In this document: one piece after another, positions 34,844 through 46,804 of the stretch
Numbering within the stretch: position 1 is the first letter of the stretch
Layout: every line of letters begins with the position of its first letter
Assembly (NCBI GenBank): GCA_963681505.1
Contig: OY811984.1
Span: 5,641,878-5,705,877, forward strand
Reading direction: 5' to 3'
Source: Eunapius fragilis
Lineage: Eukaryota > Porifera > Demospongiae > Spongillida > Spongillidae
Length of the DNA stretch: 64,000 nt
Notes under the pieces: model-generated
The model's input: the letters and a program-made list of their open reading frames with translations, nothing else
Databases searched by the model: none
Told to the model about the DNA's origin: nothing
Program-made: the position numbers and the translations under genes

Positions 34844-36865
34844 ATGGCTGCGGACGAGAGCACATGTACACGCAAGAGGAGATTCGGTACCGTTATCACG
34901 CCAAACGTGGAGCAGCTAATGGCTTCAAAGCGTCCAAAGCAGGGCACGTTTCCTGGCAACTGTAATTTGACCTCGTGGTCGAAGGAGGAAGTTGTACGCT
35001 TCCTGCAGCAGCGCAACCTGCCAGACACCACCGTCCAGGCCTTTATAGGTGAGCTCCAGTTCATTTGCCCAGCTTGCTACGATCGGAGTTTGCTCTGCAG
35101 ATAACCAAATTGAAGGGCGCCATTTGCTGCAATTGAACGTCAGTGATCTCAAGGCAATGGGCATCACGTGAGTTCCATGTGGCACACTTGGTAAGATCTT
35201 ATAACCCCAACCTCGATACCAGTTCTGTGAGTATTCAAAAAGATGTCATGGCCTTGTTGGGAGGTCTTAGGGCAGAGGAAGTAGCACAAAGACAGAAGGT
35301 GTGTTCAGTTAGCTTACATCGCTTAGTGTGAGCACATACATGTGGCTGGCTGCCTGCATCATCCAGAATTTTTAACAGGGGCCAGTTTAGTTAAGTTGCT
35401 GTGTGTGTGTATGTGTGTGTGTGTGTGTGTGTATGTGAATAAGTGGAAGTCAAACAGCCATTGCACAGGTGTTAGTTTATATCAGGTGACCATGTGTTCT
35501 TATATTAAGGTGTTCAATGACCCAACCCATGGCCATATCGAGCTCCACCCACTGCTTATCAGGATCATCGACACACCACAGTTTCAGCGATTGAGACATA
35601 TAAAACAACTTGGTAAGGCTACAAAGATGAAGGGGTGTGGTTTGTAAGGGAGTTAAAGTATGATCAAAACAGGTTATATTATATGACAGTGACTATAACA
35701 GCTGACTGATGATGAATGTATAATTTTAATAATAAATCAGCACCCTTGGCACAGTAGTCTGTATAGATTTACAGATCAAACCAAGAAGTCCCATTTGAAT
35801 CTTAATAGCTCACTGCTACTGATATTTGCGCCATGCCCCTTCACACCCTCTCCATCCACCCTCACCCTTTCCATCCATCCATCCCATCCTCTCATCCACC
35901 CTCCCACCTTCTCCATCCATCCATCCCACCCTCTCATCCACCCTCCCCACCTTATCCATCTATCCTCCACACCCTCTCCATCCACCCTCCCCACCTTCTC
36001 CATCTATCCTCTCCATCCACCCTCTCCACCCATCCTCCCCACCTCCCCACCCTCTCCATCTACCCTCCACACCCTCTCCATCTACCCTCCACACCCACTC
36101 CATCCATCCTCACCACCCTCTCCATCCATTCTCCCCACCCCTGTCACCACATTCCAAGTTCATCAACAGTTGGATGGTATGGGGAAAGGGTTAGACGGTG
36201 TGAGAATTGTGGGAGGATGGATGGAGAGAGTGTGGAGGAGGGATGGAGAGGGTGGGGAGGATGGATGGAGAGGGTGTGGAGGATGGAGAGGGTGTGGAGG
36301 ATGGAGAGGGTGTGGAGGATGGATGGAGAGGGTGGGGAGGATGGATGGAGAGGGTGGGGAGGATGGATGGAGAGGGTGGAGAGGATGGATGGAGAGGGTG
36401 GGGAGGATGGATGGAGAGCGAGTGGTATAGCTTAAAGGGGCTCGGTAATTCATTAGATTCTGATTGTTGTTGAGAAAGGTCTGTGGATATATTTCTTTAA
36501 CCCCTTTGTGGTCAACAGGGGTAGCGTACTACGTGTTTCCAGGGGCATCGCACAACAGGTTTGAGCATTCCATCGGGTAAGGAAGTGGTGGATATAGCTT
36601 GAGGTATGCGACGTCTGTGAGTGTGGTGTTCCTAGGGTGTGCCACCTGGCAGGACAGCTGGTGGAGACACTGCAGAGGAAACAGCCTGAGCTGGGGATCA
36701 CTGATGCTGACATTCTGTGTGTCAAGATGGCTGGGCTGTGTCATGACTTGGGTGAGTCTAAATGCCAAATTGAGTCAACCATTTTACATTTTATGTGGTG
36801 CGTATGTGTGGATGGCATGTGTGTATGTTTGCGTGTGTGTGTTTGTGTGTGTGTGTGTGTGTATT

Positions 36866-36911
<46 letters not shown>

Positions 36912-39380
36912 TTGCGTGTGTTGGGCCTTTCAGGTCATGGACCATTCTCGCACATGTTCGACATGATTTTCATACCGAGGGTGAAACCAGACTCTAAATG
37001 GAGGGTAAATATGGTGTAATGTAGGGATGGCTTTGGTGCTGGTAGCCATGGGGGGTGGTTAGCGTGATTTGCACCCTTGTCACCAACCTCTTGTCACCAC
37101 CTCTCTCATCACCTCCCTCATCACTTCCCTCATCGCCTCCTTCATCACCTCCCTCATCACTTCCCTCATCACCTCCCTCATCACCTCCTCATCACCTCCC
37201 TCATCACCTCTCATCGCCTCCCTCATCACTTCCCTCATCACCTCCCTCATCACTTCCCTCATCACCTCCCTCATCACTTCCCTCATCACCTCCTCATCAC
37301 CTCCCTCATCACCTCCCTCATCACCTCCTCATCACCTCCCTCATCACCTCCCTCATCACCTCTCATCGCCTCCCTCATACCTCCTCATCACCTCCTCATC
37401 ACCTCTCATCACCTCCCTCATCACCTCCTCATTGCCTCCTTCATCACCTCCCTCATCACTTCCCTCATCACCTCCTCATCACCTCCCTCATCACCTCTCA
37501 TCACCTCCCTCATCACCTCCTCATCACCTCCCTCATCACCTCTCATCACCTCCCTCATCACCTCCTCATCACCTCCCTCATCACCTCCTCATCACCTCCC
37601 TCATCACCTCTCATCACCTCCCTCATCACCTCCTCATCACCTCCTCATCACCTCTCATCACCTCCCTCATCACCTCCTCATTGCCTCCTTCATCACCTCC
37701 CTCATCACTTCCCTCATCACCTCCTCATCACCTCCCTCATCACCTCTCATCACCTCCCTCATCACCTCCTCATCACCTCCCTCATCACCTCTCATCACCT
37801 CCCTCATCACCTCCTCATCACCTCCCTCATCACCTCCTCATCACCTCCCTCATCACCTCTCATCACCTCCCTCATCACCTCCTCATCACCTCCCTCATCA
37901 CCTCTCATCGCCTCCCTCATCACCTCCCTCATCACCTCTCATCACCTCCCTCATCACCTCCCTCATCACCTCTCATCGCCTCCTTCATCACCTCCCTCAT
38001 CACTTCCCTCATCACTTCCTTCATCACCCCTCATCTCCTCATCACCTCCCTCATCACCCCTCATCACCTCCCTCATCACCTTCACAAGCTGTCCTTCCAT
38101 ACCCTTAATTCCCCCTCCCACCTCCTCTCCCCAATTCCCCACCTCCTCTACCCACTTCCACAACCTCCAGCACGAGGAAGCGTCAGTCGACATGTTTGAT
38201 CACATGGTGGAAGTGAATGGGTTAAAGGAAGAATTTGAGAGGTGGGGTCTTGGAGCACACGACATCACCTTTGTCAAAGAGCAGATAGCTGGACCTCTGC
38301 AGCCGATGGATGATGACCAGGTTGGTTGGGACTGATACTTACAGGAATATGGTTTGATCCCTCCCACCTCATTTCCCCTCACAAGAGCCCCAGTGGTTCC
38401 AGGGTGTGGCCTTACACTGGAAGGCCTGAGGACAAGGGGTTTTTATATGAGGTGAGGCTTAGTGGCAAGGTTGGGTAAGGTGAGGCTTAGTGACAAGGTT
38501 GGGTGAGGTGAGGCTTAGTGACAAGGTTGGGTGAGGTGAGGCTTAGTGACAAGGTTGGGTGAGGTGAGGCTTAGTGACAAGGTTGGGTAAGGTGAGGTTT
38601 AGTGGCAAGGTTGGGTGAGGTGAGGCTTAGTGGCAAGGTTGGGTAAGGTGAGGTTTAGTGGCAAGGTTGAGTGAGGTGAGGCTTAGTGGCAAGGTTGGGT
38701 GAGGTGAGGCTTAGTGACAAGGTTGGGTAAGGTGAGGCTTAATGGCAAGGTCGGGTGAGGTGAGGCTTAGTGGTAAGGTTGGGTGAGGTGAGGCTTAGTG
38801 GCAAGGTTGAGTGAGGTGAGGCTTAGTGGTAAGGTTGGGTGAGGTGAGGCTTTAGTGACAAGGTTGGGTGAGGTGAGGCTTTAGTGACAAGGTTGGGTGA
38901 GGTGAGGCTTAGTGGCAAGGTTGAGTGAGGTGAGGCTTTAGTGACAAGGTTGGGTGAGGTGAGGCTTAGTGGTAAGGTTGGGTGAGGTGAGGCTTAGTGG
39001 CAAGGTTGGGTGAGGTGAGGCTTAGTGGCAAGGTTGGGTGAGGTGAGGCTTAGTGACAAGGTTGGGGTAAGGTGAGGCTTAGTGGCAAGGTTGGGTGAGG
39101 TGAGACTTTAGTGGCAAGGTTGGGTGAGGTGAGGCTTAGTGGCAAGGTTGGGTGAGGCTTAGTGGCAAGGTTGGGTGAGGTGAGGCTTAGTGGCAAGGTT
39201 GGGTGAGGTGAGGCTTAGTGGTAAGGTTGGGTGGTGGTTTTTCTAATCTTCGATTTGGGATTGTAGATTGTGGCGAACAAAAGGAATGGTATTGATGTGG
39301 ACAAGTGGGACTACTTTGCACGGGACTGCTACTGCTTGGGGATGGCTAATAACTTTGATTGGAGGTACACTGTGTGCGCT

Positions 39381-39418
<38 letters not shown>

Positions 39419-42103
39419 ATGTATGTATGTGTGTGTGTATGTATGTATGTATGTATGTATGTGTGTATGTTGTATGTATGTATGGATGTATGTATGTATG
39501 TGTGTATGTTGTATGTATGTATGGATGTATGTATGTATGTGTGTATGTATGTTGTATGTATGTATGTATGTATGTATGTATGTATGTATGTAGTGTGTAT
39601 GTTGTATGTATGATGTATGTATGTGTGTGTATGTATGTATGTATGTAGTGTGTATGTTGTATGTATGTATGGATGTATGTATGTATGTGTGTATGTATGT
39701 ATGTATGTGTGTGTGTATGTTGTATGTATGGATGTATGTATGTGTGTATGTATGTTGTATGTATGTATGTGTGTATGTATGTATGTATGTATGTATGTAT
39801 GTATGTATGTGTATTTGTGTGTGCTTGCATGTTCAGATGTGTCTGCGTTACAACCATCTCGTCAGGAGGTACTTGGCCTTCGCTCGTGTGCTGGAGGTTA
39901 ACAACACTAAGCAGATTTGTACCAGAGACAAGGTATTGTGGTGGTGCCTTTGAGTGAGGGGAGGGGCTAGAACATGGAGGGAGAGACCTCACATTGAGGG
40001 GCGGGCCCATTCTGCAGGAGGTGACCAATCTGTATGAGATGTTCCACACACGTAGCTCCCTGCATCGCAAAGTCTACCAACACAAGACAGCAAAAATAAT
40101 TGAAATCATGTGAGTTTTTTATGACATTGTCTATAGTTTGAATTCCAATTTAAGGCATTGGTATTGTATTTTGCCCACTGCAGACTCCAGATTTTTTTTT
40201 TTTTGTGTGTTGTATGAACTATCCAATGTGACAAGCTTCACAGTTTGTCCATTGCATTCCTGCTAATCCTGTCCTGGGACTGCATGGAAAGTGGTGGGCT
40301 TTAAAAGGGGTTGAAAGCGAGCTCATGGAAGGGGACCATTTCTTTGGGGTCTGGGTGTGTGCATTCATTTTGTTGTTTGCTCCCTTCCTACACACTCCTC
40401 CCCTCCCAGTAATGGATCCAGGTAGTGTGGGGGTGGAGCACGGGGCCAGTGCATCCCCGCCACTTTAGAACCGTCTTCTCTGCCATTGTAATGTAATGAA
40501 TTTCAGTAGCACTTACAATTAGGCTCTGAAGTAATTAAATATAATATCGATCTTTTCCCCCATTCAAAATTTCTGGATCTGCCACCCTCCCTCCTCTTCT
40601 CTTCCCTCCTCTCCTCTCCTCTCCTCTCCCTCTTCTCTCCTCTCACTATTAACTCCCCTCCCCTTTCAAAAAAATCTTAGTAAGCCTTGGAAACACTTGG
40701 AAACAAATTGGAACACAAGTTTTTTTAAATTTTCAGTGCTTAGCATTGTACATGTACTTTACAGCCATTCTTACACATCTTCAATTGCACGTTTGCTCAA
40801 CAAAGCACTGAATTTATAATTAGCCATAAATTCCTACGGCAAGTGGCAACTTCTTTCGCTTGTTCTGAAAGATGATTAGCTGGTCCACGTAACGTATTGA
40901 GAACTAGAGAGAAAATGCCGGTTGCTGTAGGAAACGTACAGCTAATTACAAATTCATTGCTCAGTTGTGCTAGAACGGAATATGCAATTGTAACTATCAG
41001 AAAATTGATCAGAAAACTTGAAAATCGTGTGTTCCAAATTCTTGACAAGTCTTGGTTTTTTGTAGGGACCCCTATCTCCCTCCCTCCTTCCCTACACTCT
41101 CTCAACCTCATATTACTTCTCATCTTCTGAAGGATCACAGAGGCCCTTTTGAAGGCCAACGATCACCTGCTGTTGCCTGGGAAACATGGGTACTGTTGCC
41201 TTCAACTGTATACTCCTAAGATTTCATTTTGCTGATGCCCAGTCCGGTCAAGATGGCAGATGCAATCCACGACATGGTGGCATATACGCGCTTGACAGAC
41301 AGCGTGACAGAACTCATCCTACTGTCCACAGATCCAAAGCTAAAGGAGGTATATTAGTTCATGCAGTCACATGTATTGTGTGTTTGCATGTATTTGACCT
41401 GGTCCATTGGACCTCATTGCTGTGGGTCCATTGGACCTGATTACATCAGTCCCAGGACCTGCTCCACAAGGTGGAAAGAAGGCAGCTTTATAAATGCATT
41501 GGACAAACCCAACCAACAGTTCAGATAGATCAGGTATGAACCTGCTGTACTGTACTCAATCATTGACCCCTCCATACCTCCTTTCCCCCTCCCACTCCCT
41601 CCCTCAATCCTTATCTAGACTGACTCTGCTGTCATTGCACAAGCAATTATAAACTCTCTAAGTACTGATGAGCTGGAGGGACTCCCCCCACTTACCACTG
41701 ATGACATCATAGTCTGTGTGAGTGCTGTATAGAGGTGCCTAATAATGGGTGTGGTCTATCTTTTTAATTGGGTTTCCCCTCTCTCCCCCCCTCCCCCCCC
41801 CCCCTGATGCAGGTAATCACCTTTGACTATGGAATGAAAAAAGACAACCCAGTTGACCACGTTCGTTTTTATACAAAGGATTGTCCAGAGAAGGCAGTGT
41901 CCGTTCGCAAGGACCAGGTATGACATGCAATCCCCTGTCCCCCTCACCCCTCTGTCCTCCTCACCCCTTTGTCCCCATGCCAACACTTGCCACTCCCACA
42001 GGTGTCCCAGATGCTGCCACACAAGTTTGCTGAACAGCAGGTCCTTGTTTACTGCAAAAGGAGAGATCATTCCAGTCTCAAGGCAGCGTGGAAGTAAGCT
42101 GTT

Positions 42104-42148
<45 letters not shown>

Positions 42149-45100
42149 TGTGGTGTGCTAAGTCTACTTACATGTACATACATGTTTTCTTTTGAAGGTA
42201 TTTTGTCAGCTGGTGCCGCAAGCAGAAATGTATCACACCAAGGGTATGTTGACACCAACAAGGGTGCATTCGTAAGCAATGTTACACCAACAAGGGTGCA
42301 TTCATAAACAATGTTACACCAACAAGGGTGCATTCGTAAACAATGTTACACCAACAAGGGTGCATTCATAAACAATGTTACACCAACAAGGGTGCATTCG
42401 TAAGCAATGTTACACCAACAAGGGTGCATTCGTAAACAATGTTACACCAACAAGGGTGCATTCGTAAGCAATGTTACACCAACAAGGGTGCATTCGTAAA
42501 CAATGTTACACCAACAAGGGTGCATTCGTAAACAATGTTACACGAACAAGAGTGCAAGCAATGTTACACCAACAAGGGTGCATTCGTAAACAATGTTACA
42601 CCAACAAGGGTGCATTCGTAAGCAATGTTACACCAACAAGGGTGCATTCGTAAACAATGTTACACCAACAAGGGTGCATTCGTAAGCAATGTTACACCAA
42701 CAAGGGTGCATTCGTAAACAATGTTACACCAACAAGGGTGCATTCGTAAGCAATGTTACACCAACAAGGGTGCATTCTTAAACGTTACACCAACAAGGGA
42801 GCATCAACCCAAGGACTAAAATAATTTATACCCCTTCAAGAATGTAGAATTTCACATTGTCCAATTATTAAAGTGAGCTGTCCCAAGATGGGCATATAGA
42901 TGATGGTGTATGGCTGCCAACAGAGTTATCAAGTTTTGATCAACACTTTCCTGTTTTTATTTATTAACAAGTAAAGAAAAACATTCTCTAACGAGAAAGT
43001 TGATGAGATATAGGAATTGGAGGCAAAGGTGGTGAAGGGAACAAGATTTTGGGAAAAGAAAAATGAGACAAAAATCCTATATTAAGCACTTCTTTTGGTT
43101 CTGTTACATTTACATGTGCTAAATATAGGATTTTTGTCTCATTTTTCTTTTCCAAAAATCTTTTTCCCTTCCTTTTTACACCACCTTTGCCTCCAATTCC
43201 TATATACCATCAACTTTCTCGTAGAGAATGTTTTTCTTTACTTGTTTCCTCTATTTTTTTTGTCGAAGAATAATACATATCATTACAAACATGCTATAGA
43301 GCCCACTTGTCATTGCCTAGCAACGTTTTTCAAATTTAAGCATCTGCCTAATTAGAGCAAAAGCCATCAGCCCACGAGTGTAGAACTGTTTTAAATTGAT
43401 GCATACCTTGATAGAATGCTTTTTAAATGTGTATATAATATATTACAGTGATGTACAACAAATACTATATATAATTACTATTAATAAAAATATGCACTAC
43501 GTATATTAAAAATATATGTTCCTCGACCTCTAGCTGTTCGGCCCCCTCGGCCTCTACGTGGACCATAAGGCCTGTACCGGCCGCGGGTCCTCCTCCTCGA
43601 GAGGCCACGGGTTCTCCTCCCGGGGCCGCGGGTGGATGTCCTCCCAGATAGCCCAGATAGCTTTGCATGAGTATAAGAGAGGTGTCATAGAAATAAGGTT
43701 CTGAGCTAACGCTGTGATTCCTTTCACCATGTAATAAGTCACTGCATGTAAGCTTCAGTGCATTTATATCACAAACAGTTTTTTAGTAATGAGCCTGCAT
43801 GCTGTCTCCGAAGCTGTAAGAGTAAAGCATTCCCACTAATCTTACTGCTAAATGACCAGCTCTAGTAAGTGCCTTTTGTGCCAACCAAGAATGGATCTTG
43901 CTAAAGGCATCATTTAACTGATCTACCAATGTGTTATAAATGTGAATAGCTTTTTCAAGGCCACCCTTGTACTCTATTTGTAAATTATCATTGGGTTCAT
44001 ATAAGGAGTATCTATACAACGGAATAAGCAGTACATATGATGGTATAAGCACAAAACATACAATACACATAACCTCATACATGTTTAAGAGCTTGCAATT
44101 GCTTAGCAACGTTATACCACATCATGCATGTCAGCTATAAACCAGTACAACACTGGCGCTTATAACATGCTAGAAACACATAGTTGGGTGCGGAATAAAG
44201 CCTGGTACCAAGATTTAACATATTTATTGCCTAGCAACACAATGTTTACAGTTATGTCACCATTGCAGCTGCTCTACACAGAAACGCGCACAAGCCATGC
44301 CCAAAACACACACCGTGCGTAACTCACCTTTGGGTGGTAGTCTTTTTTTTTGTGGTAGCGTGTTCACTCCACCTCACGCTTCCCTTCCGGATGCTTCTGA
44401 TATATTGCCCTTTTCGCTGAACGCGCAGCAAAAGAGTTTCTCCAATATGCACTCCTTTTGGAAACCCGATTGGTCACTGAATTCCGCTGATACTTTTGCC
44501 TCTTTGAAGCTCATATCTCGTCGGAATTCTGTTCATAACGCTGCCTCTTAGAAGCTCGGCTCGATTCAAGGCCTGCTCTGTAGCTGTCATGAACAGACGC
44601 CCACTTTTTTTCAGGATTGCTCTGTAGTTGTCACGAGTAGACGCCTGCTTTTTTTTCAGGATCTGCAATGTGGCTGTTGCAAGCAGACGCCTGCTTTTTT
44701 TTCAGGATCTGCAATGTGGCTGTCGCAAGCAGACGCCTGCTTTTTTTCAGGATCAGCATTGTACCAAACGCAGGAGGACTCTAACTCATTGTCTCGATTT
44801 TGGAGGTATTCCTCTCGTCGTTTAGCTCTCCTCTTTTGTTGACGTGAAGGCATTTTGAAAAAAACAACTTCGCTAGCCAAAAGTGGTGAACAAAACTGCG
44901 ATCAAATGAAATCCCACCTGTTTATAACTGCACAATTCTAAATATACGTGAATATCGCCATGGGAATGCTTAATATAGCACTCCATATTATGTAATGATT
45001 ACTTATATCAGTATCATGCTTTATTGATATATCTGATACCTGAAGATGTCCTTCCAGGAGATTCTAAAGCGATTGATATAATTTACGCTCTTTAAAACGA

Positions 45101-46085
45101 TTCCTATCCGGAGTTATACTCACCCGAGAAGAATTAGAAGATGATGACGACGACGGAGAAGAATTGGCCTGGGGGCGAGATATAACACGAGCTTTTTTTG
45201 TTCTCTTAAAGCAAACAGTTTGAAGACTGGAACAAAACATTAAAATGACCGTCTTTGCCTTCTGGTTTGATAGCAACAAAGAGCTACATCCGTTTCTTGG
45301 TATCTGAGTTATGTGCTGGTCGCGTTTTAAAAAATGATATTCACAACCTGGGTCGATCCCTATATAGGAACTACTAACGTAGTTTCTGATTATTACTTTA
45401 TGCATATATTGTACATAGTTTTATCAAATATATTATTGTTGTTCAAGACTCTTTATTTAGTATGAGGGGATGATTACCTACTGTTGGTGGTACTTGGGAT
45501 GAGGCTACTCTGAGTGTGTAGGAGGCACTTCAGTACTAAATTGATAATAACTATATGCAGAACAGTTGACTTAATGCATGCTATCCGCTGGCTACTACAT
45601 GCTGGCTATGGTGACCACTACATGCTGGCTATGGTGACCACTACATGTTGGCTATGGTGACCACTACATGCTGGCTATGGTGACCAATATATGCTGGCTA
45701 TGGTGACCACTATATGCTGGCTATGGTGACTACTACATGCTGGCTATGGTGACCACTACATGCTGGCTATGGTGACCACTACATGCTGGCTATGGTGACC
45801 ACTATATGCTGGCTATGGTGACCACTACATGCTGGCTATGGTACCTTATTATTATTATCATGTTGAGAAGAATTGTCTTTAAAAGGCTCAAACTCACTGA
45901 TTTTGTGTGATATCATTTTCTAGGGAGATGACAGCAAGATGCCAAGGCATTGCGGGCCGGAGGAGGAGGAGCCTGGCTACACCCCCTACGGCACTCCGTT
46001 TGGCACACCTGCAAAACCTGATACTTCAGCAGTTCAGCACTTGGACCAGGATGAAGTGACGAAGAAACTACTGTTCTTCCAGTAG
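34844..46085 (+). CDS. SAMHD1: SAMHD1-type dNTP triphosphohydrolase
   Basis: About 18 exons spread over 11.2 kb match human SAMHD1 in order. The N-terminus has basic clusters (RKRR, SKRPK) like the human nuclear signal. A SAM domain ([20 protein letters not shown]) spans exons 1-2. The HD domain starts [20 protein letters not shown]. Metal-site residues are visible: His in SHNRFEH, HD in AGLCHDLG (36720-36750), and Asp in WDYFARDC (near 39311). Later exons give [36 protein letters not shown] and [17 protein letters not shown]. The last exon (45923-46085) encodes [14 protein letters not shown] and ends KKLLFFQ. The enzyme hydrolyses dNTPs to nucleosides and triphosphate and acts in nucleus and cytoplasm. 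Introns are inflated by minisatellites and foldback elements. Confidence 0.92.
35400..35440. repeat. TG microsatellite in SAMHD1 intron
   Basis: A short TG tract with TATG interruptions precedes the exon at about 35510. Confidence 0.85.
35830..36425. repeat. Inverted minisatellite: CTCTCCATCCATCC arm and GGATGGATGGAGAG arm
   Basis: The left 320 bp repeat CTCTCCATCCACCCTCCCCACC-like units. The right 230 bp, after a short spacer, repeat the reverse complement (GGTGGGGAGGATGGATGGAGAG). Together they form a long imperfect foldback within a SAMHD1 intron. Open frames over it are repeat artefacts. Confidence 0.9.
36790..36915. repeat. TG/TTTG microsatellite in SAMHD1 intron
   Basis: TGTGTGTTTG units lie directly after the exon with the catalytic HD pair and before the exon encoding HGPFSHMFD. 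Confidence 0.9.
37080..38095. repeat. CTCATCACCTCC minisatellite, about 1 kb, in SAMHD1 intron
   Basis: 12-bp units (CTCATCACCTCC) alternate with 11-bp and variant units, with higher-order blocks repeating around 37440 and 37680. Three overlapping open frames across it are artefacts of unit length and composition. Confidence 0.95.
38430..39235. repeat. 28-bp minisatellite in SAMHD1 intron, about 28 copies
   Basis: The unit AGGCTTAGTGACAAGGTTGG plus GTGAGGTG varies mainly at GACAAGG/GGCAAGG/GGTAAGG. Confidence 0.95.
39380..39835. repeat. TATG microsatellite in SAMHD1 intron, about 450 bp
   Basis: Mostly GTAT units with GTGT interruptions. Tyr/Val/Cys/Met-only or Tyr/Ile/His/Thr-only open frames across it are artefacts. 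Confidence 0.95.
40408..40583. repeat. Remnant DNA-transposon ends (AATGGATCCAGG / CTGGATCTGCCAC)
   Basis: Weakly inverted ends resembling GGATCCAG-type miniature elements flank AT-rich sequence in a SAMHD1 intron. Both ends are diverged. Confidence 0.4.
40664..41066. mobile_element. Old foldback element in SAMHD1 intron
   Basis: TTGGAACACAAG...AAATTTTCAG near 40708-40737 is matched in inverse near 40995-41040. GCACTGAATTTATAATTAGC (40805-40824) is matched in inverse by CTAATTACAAATTCATTG (40942-40959). The same inner sequence occurs in the foldback element at 52718-53175, so the two are related. Confidence 0.65.
42235..42805. repeat. 32-bp minisatellite in the last SAMHD1 intron, about 17 copies
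   Basis: The unit ACACCAACAAGGGTGCATTC plus GTAAACAATGTT varies chiefly between AAACAATG and AAGCAATG. It starts directly after the donor of the exon encoding [12 protein letters not shown]. Confidence 0.95.
42967..43245. mobile_element. Foldback element, ACAAGTAA...ACATTCTC family
   Basis: This 279-bp inverted repeat has ends ACAAGTAAAGAAAAACATTC and an inner arm ATATAGGATTTTTGTCTC. Ends and layout match the element at 25721-26009, with roughly a quarter of bases changed. Confidence 0.85.
43465..44109 (-). other. Unidentified coding-like sequence inside SAMHD1 intron
   Basis: Minus-strand 44109-43783 gives a 108-codon frame with a hydrophobic segment ([18 protein letters not shown]) and a helical region. 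Downstream, 43680-43500 can be read as an Arg/Gly-rich stretch ([18 protein letters not shown]) and is unusually GC-rich for the neighbourhood. No family was recognised. It could be a nested gene or transposon remains. Confidence 0.3.
44474..44850 (-). pseudogene. Transposon-type protein with ADPEKKQAS repeats, decayed
   Basis: The frame starts [20 protein letters not shown] and then repeats a 15-residue unit, [15 protein letters not shown], about four times, ending with [20 protein letters not shown]. Units are about 45-49 bp and differ in the length of a T run, so the frame shifts between copies. I recall similar basic starts with ADPEKK repeats at the N-terminus of sponge transposon proteins. 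This copy is broken. Confidence 0.5.
45064..45405 (-). other. Hypothetical frame in SAMHD1 intron
   Basis: A 113-codon minus-strand frame has a Ser-rich stretch ([15 protein letters not shown]) and a basic C-terminus. GT at 45122 and AT-rich surroundings could mean an exon of the same unit as the ADPEKK-repeat sequence. No homologue was recognised. Confidence 0.25.
45595..45845. repeat. 25-bp minisatellite CTACATGCTGGCTATGGTGACCA in SAMHD1 intron, about 10 copies
   Basis: Near-perfect units alternate between TACATG and TATATG. The array ends about 80 bp before the last exon. Confidence 0.95.
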
Positions 46086-46155
46086 ATATGGTAGCACTCA
46101 CCATATCTACTGTTCTTCCAGTAGATATGGTAGCACTCACCATATAGTACTCGCC
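46066..46155. repeat. Hairpin and duplication at the SAMHD1 stop codon
   Basis: CTGTTCTTCCAGTAGATATG, which includes the last codons and the TAG stop, is repeated about 40 bp downstream. Between the copies, AGTAGATATGGT and ACCATATCTACT form a 12-bp stem around a GCACTC-like loop starting at the stop codon. Confidence 0.8.
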
Positions 46156-46804
46156 ATATAATGAGAGCTGCTTTAAATCACTTGCCAGACACTCTTGTAC
46201 CCTCATTGATCAATGTGATTATTTATCAAACATAAATCCACACCAGTGAGCATCAGAAATTTGAGCATCCTATTAACCATATACCACCTTATGTATGGTC
46301 CACCTTATACCACCTTATATATGGTCCTTATGTATGGTCCATGCAAACAGTATTATGGCTAGCACCGGGTGGATTTGAGGGGGGATTTGAGGGGGGGGGG
46401 GGGGGGGGGCTACAGATCACTTGGTGACCCACAATTTATTTGATGGGATAATTGATCAACAGAATCAATTAGGGATCAGCCTGGCTGTACAATATGGACT
46501 TGTCCCCAGTCCTTTCCATGCATTTGCATAATGATACATTCTGCATTTAGGTGAAGGTGCAGCAGTACTTTATTAGCTCGTCCCTAGCAAAATCAAGCCT
46601 TCATCCTTTCCAGTATACGATATTTCAGACTACTACAACCATCTACAGGTATTGCTTACAAGGCACTATAAAAATTTAGAAGCCACTCAAAATAAATGGC
46701 GGAGGCAGCAATATTTTCTACACCCACGCCTACTAATTAATTCACTTGTGCTCCAATTATAGCAATGTGAAATACAGGCCAGGGGACTGACGTCAGCGTG
46801 GAAG
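46156..46804. other. Intergenic region between SAMHD1 and FEM1
   Basis: It holds SAMHD1's 3' untranslated region, a CACCTTATGTATGGTCCA short repeat (46285-46340), a G run (46390-46410) and the FEM1 upstream region. No other gene was seen. Confidence 0.6.

Noticed and set aside
37055-38335. Open frames up to 426 codons in three plus-strand frames
   Set aside because: All follow the CTCATCACCTCC minisatellite. Only 38170-38320 within it is a real SAMHD1 exon.
39243-40070. Tyr/Ile/His/Thr repeat protein on the minus strand
   Set aside because: Translation of a TATG microsatellite opposite SAMHD1 exons.
42235-42805. Regular 32-bp repeats resembling a CRISPR array
   Set aside because: The units are contiguous with no unique spacers, and the sequence is an animal intron.
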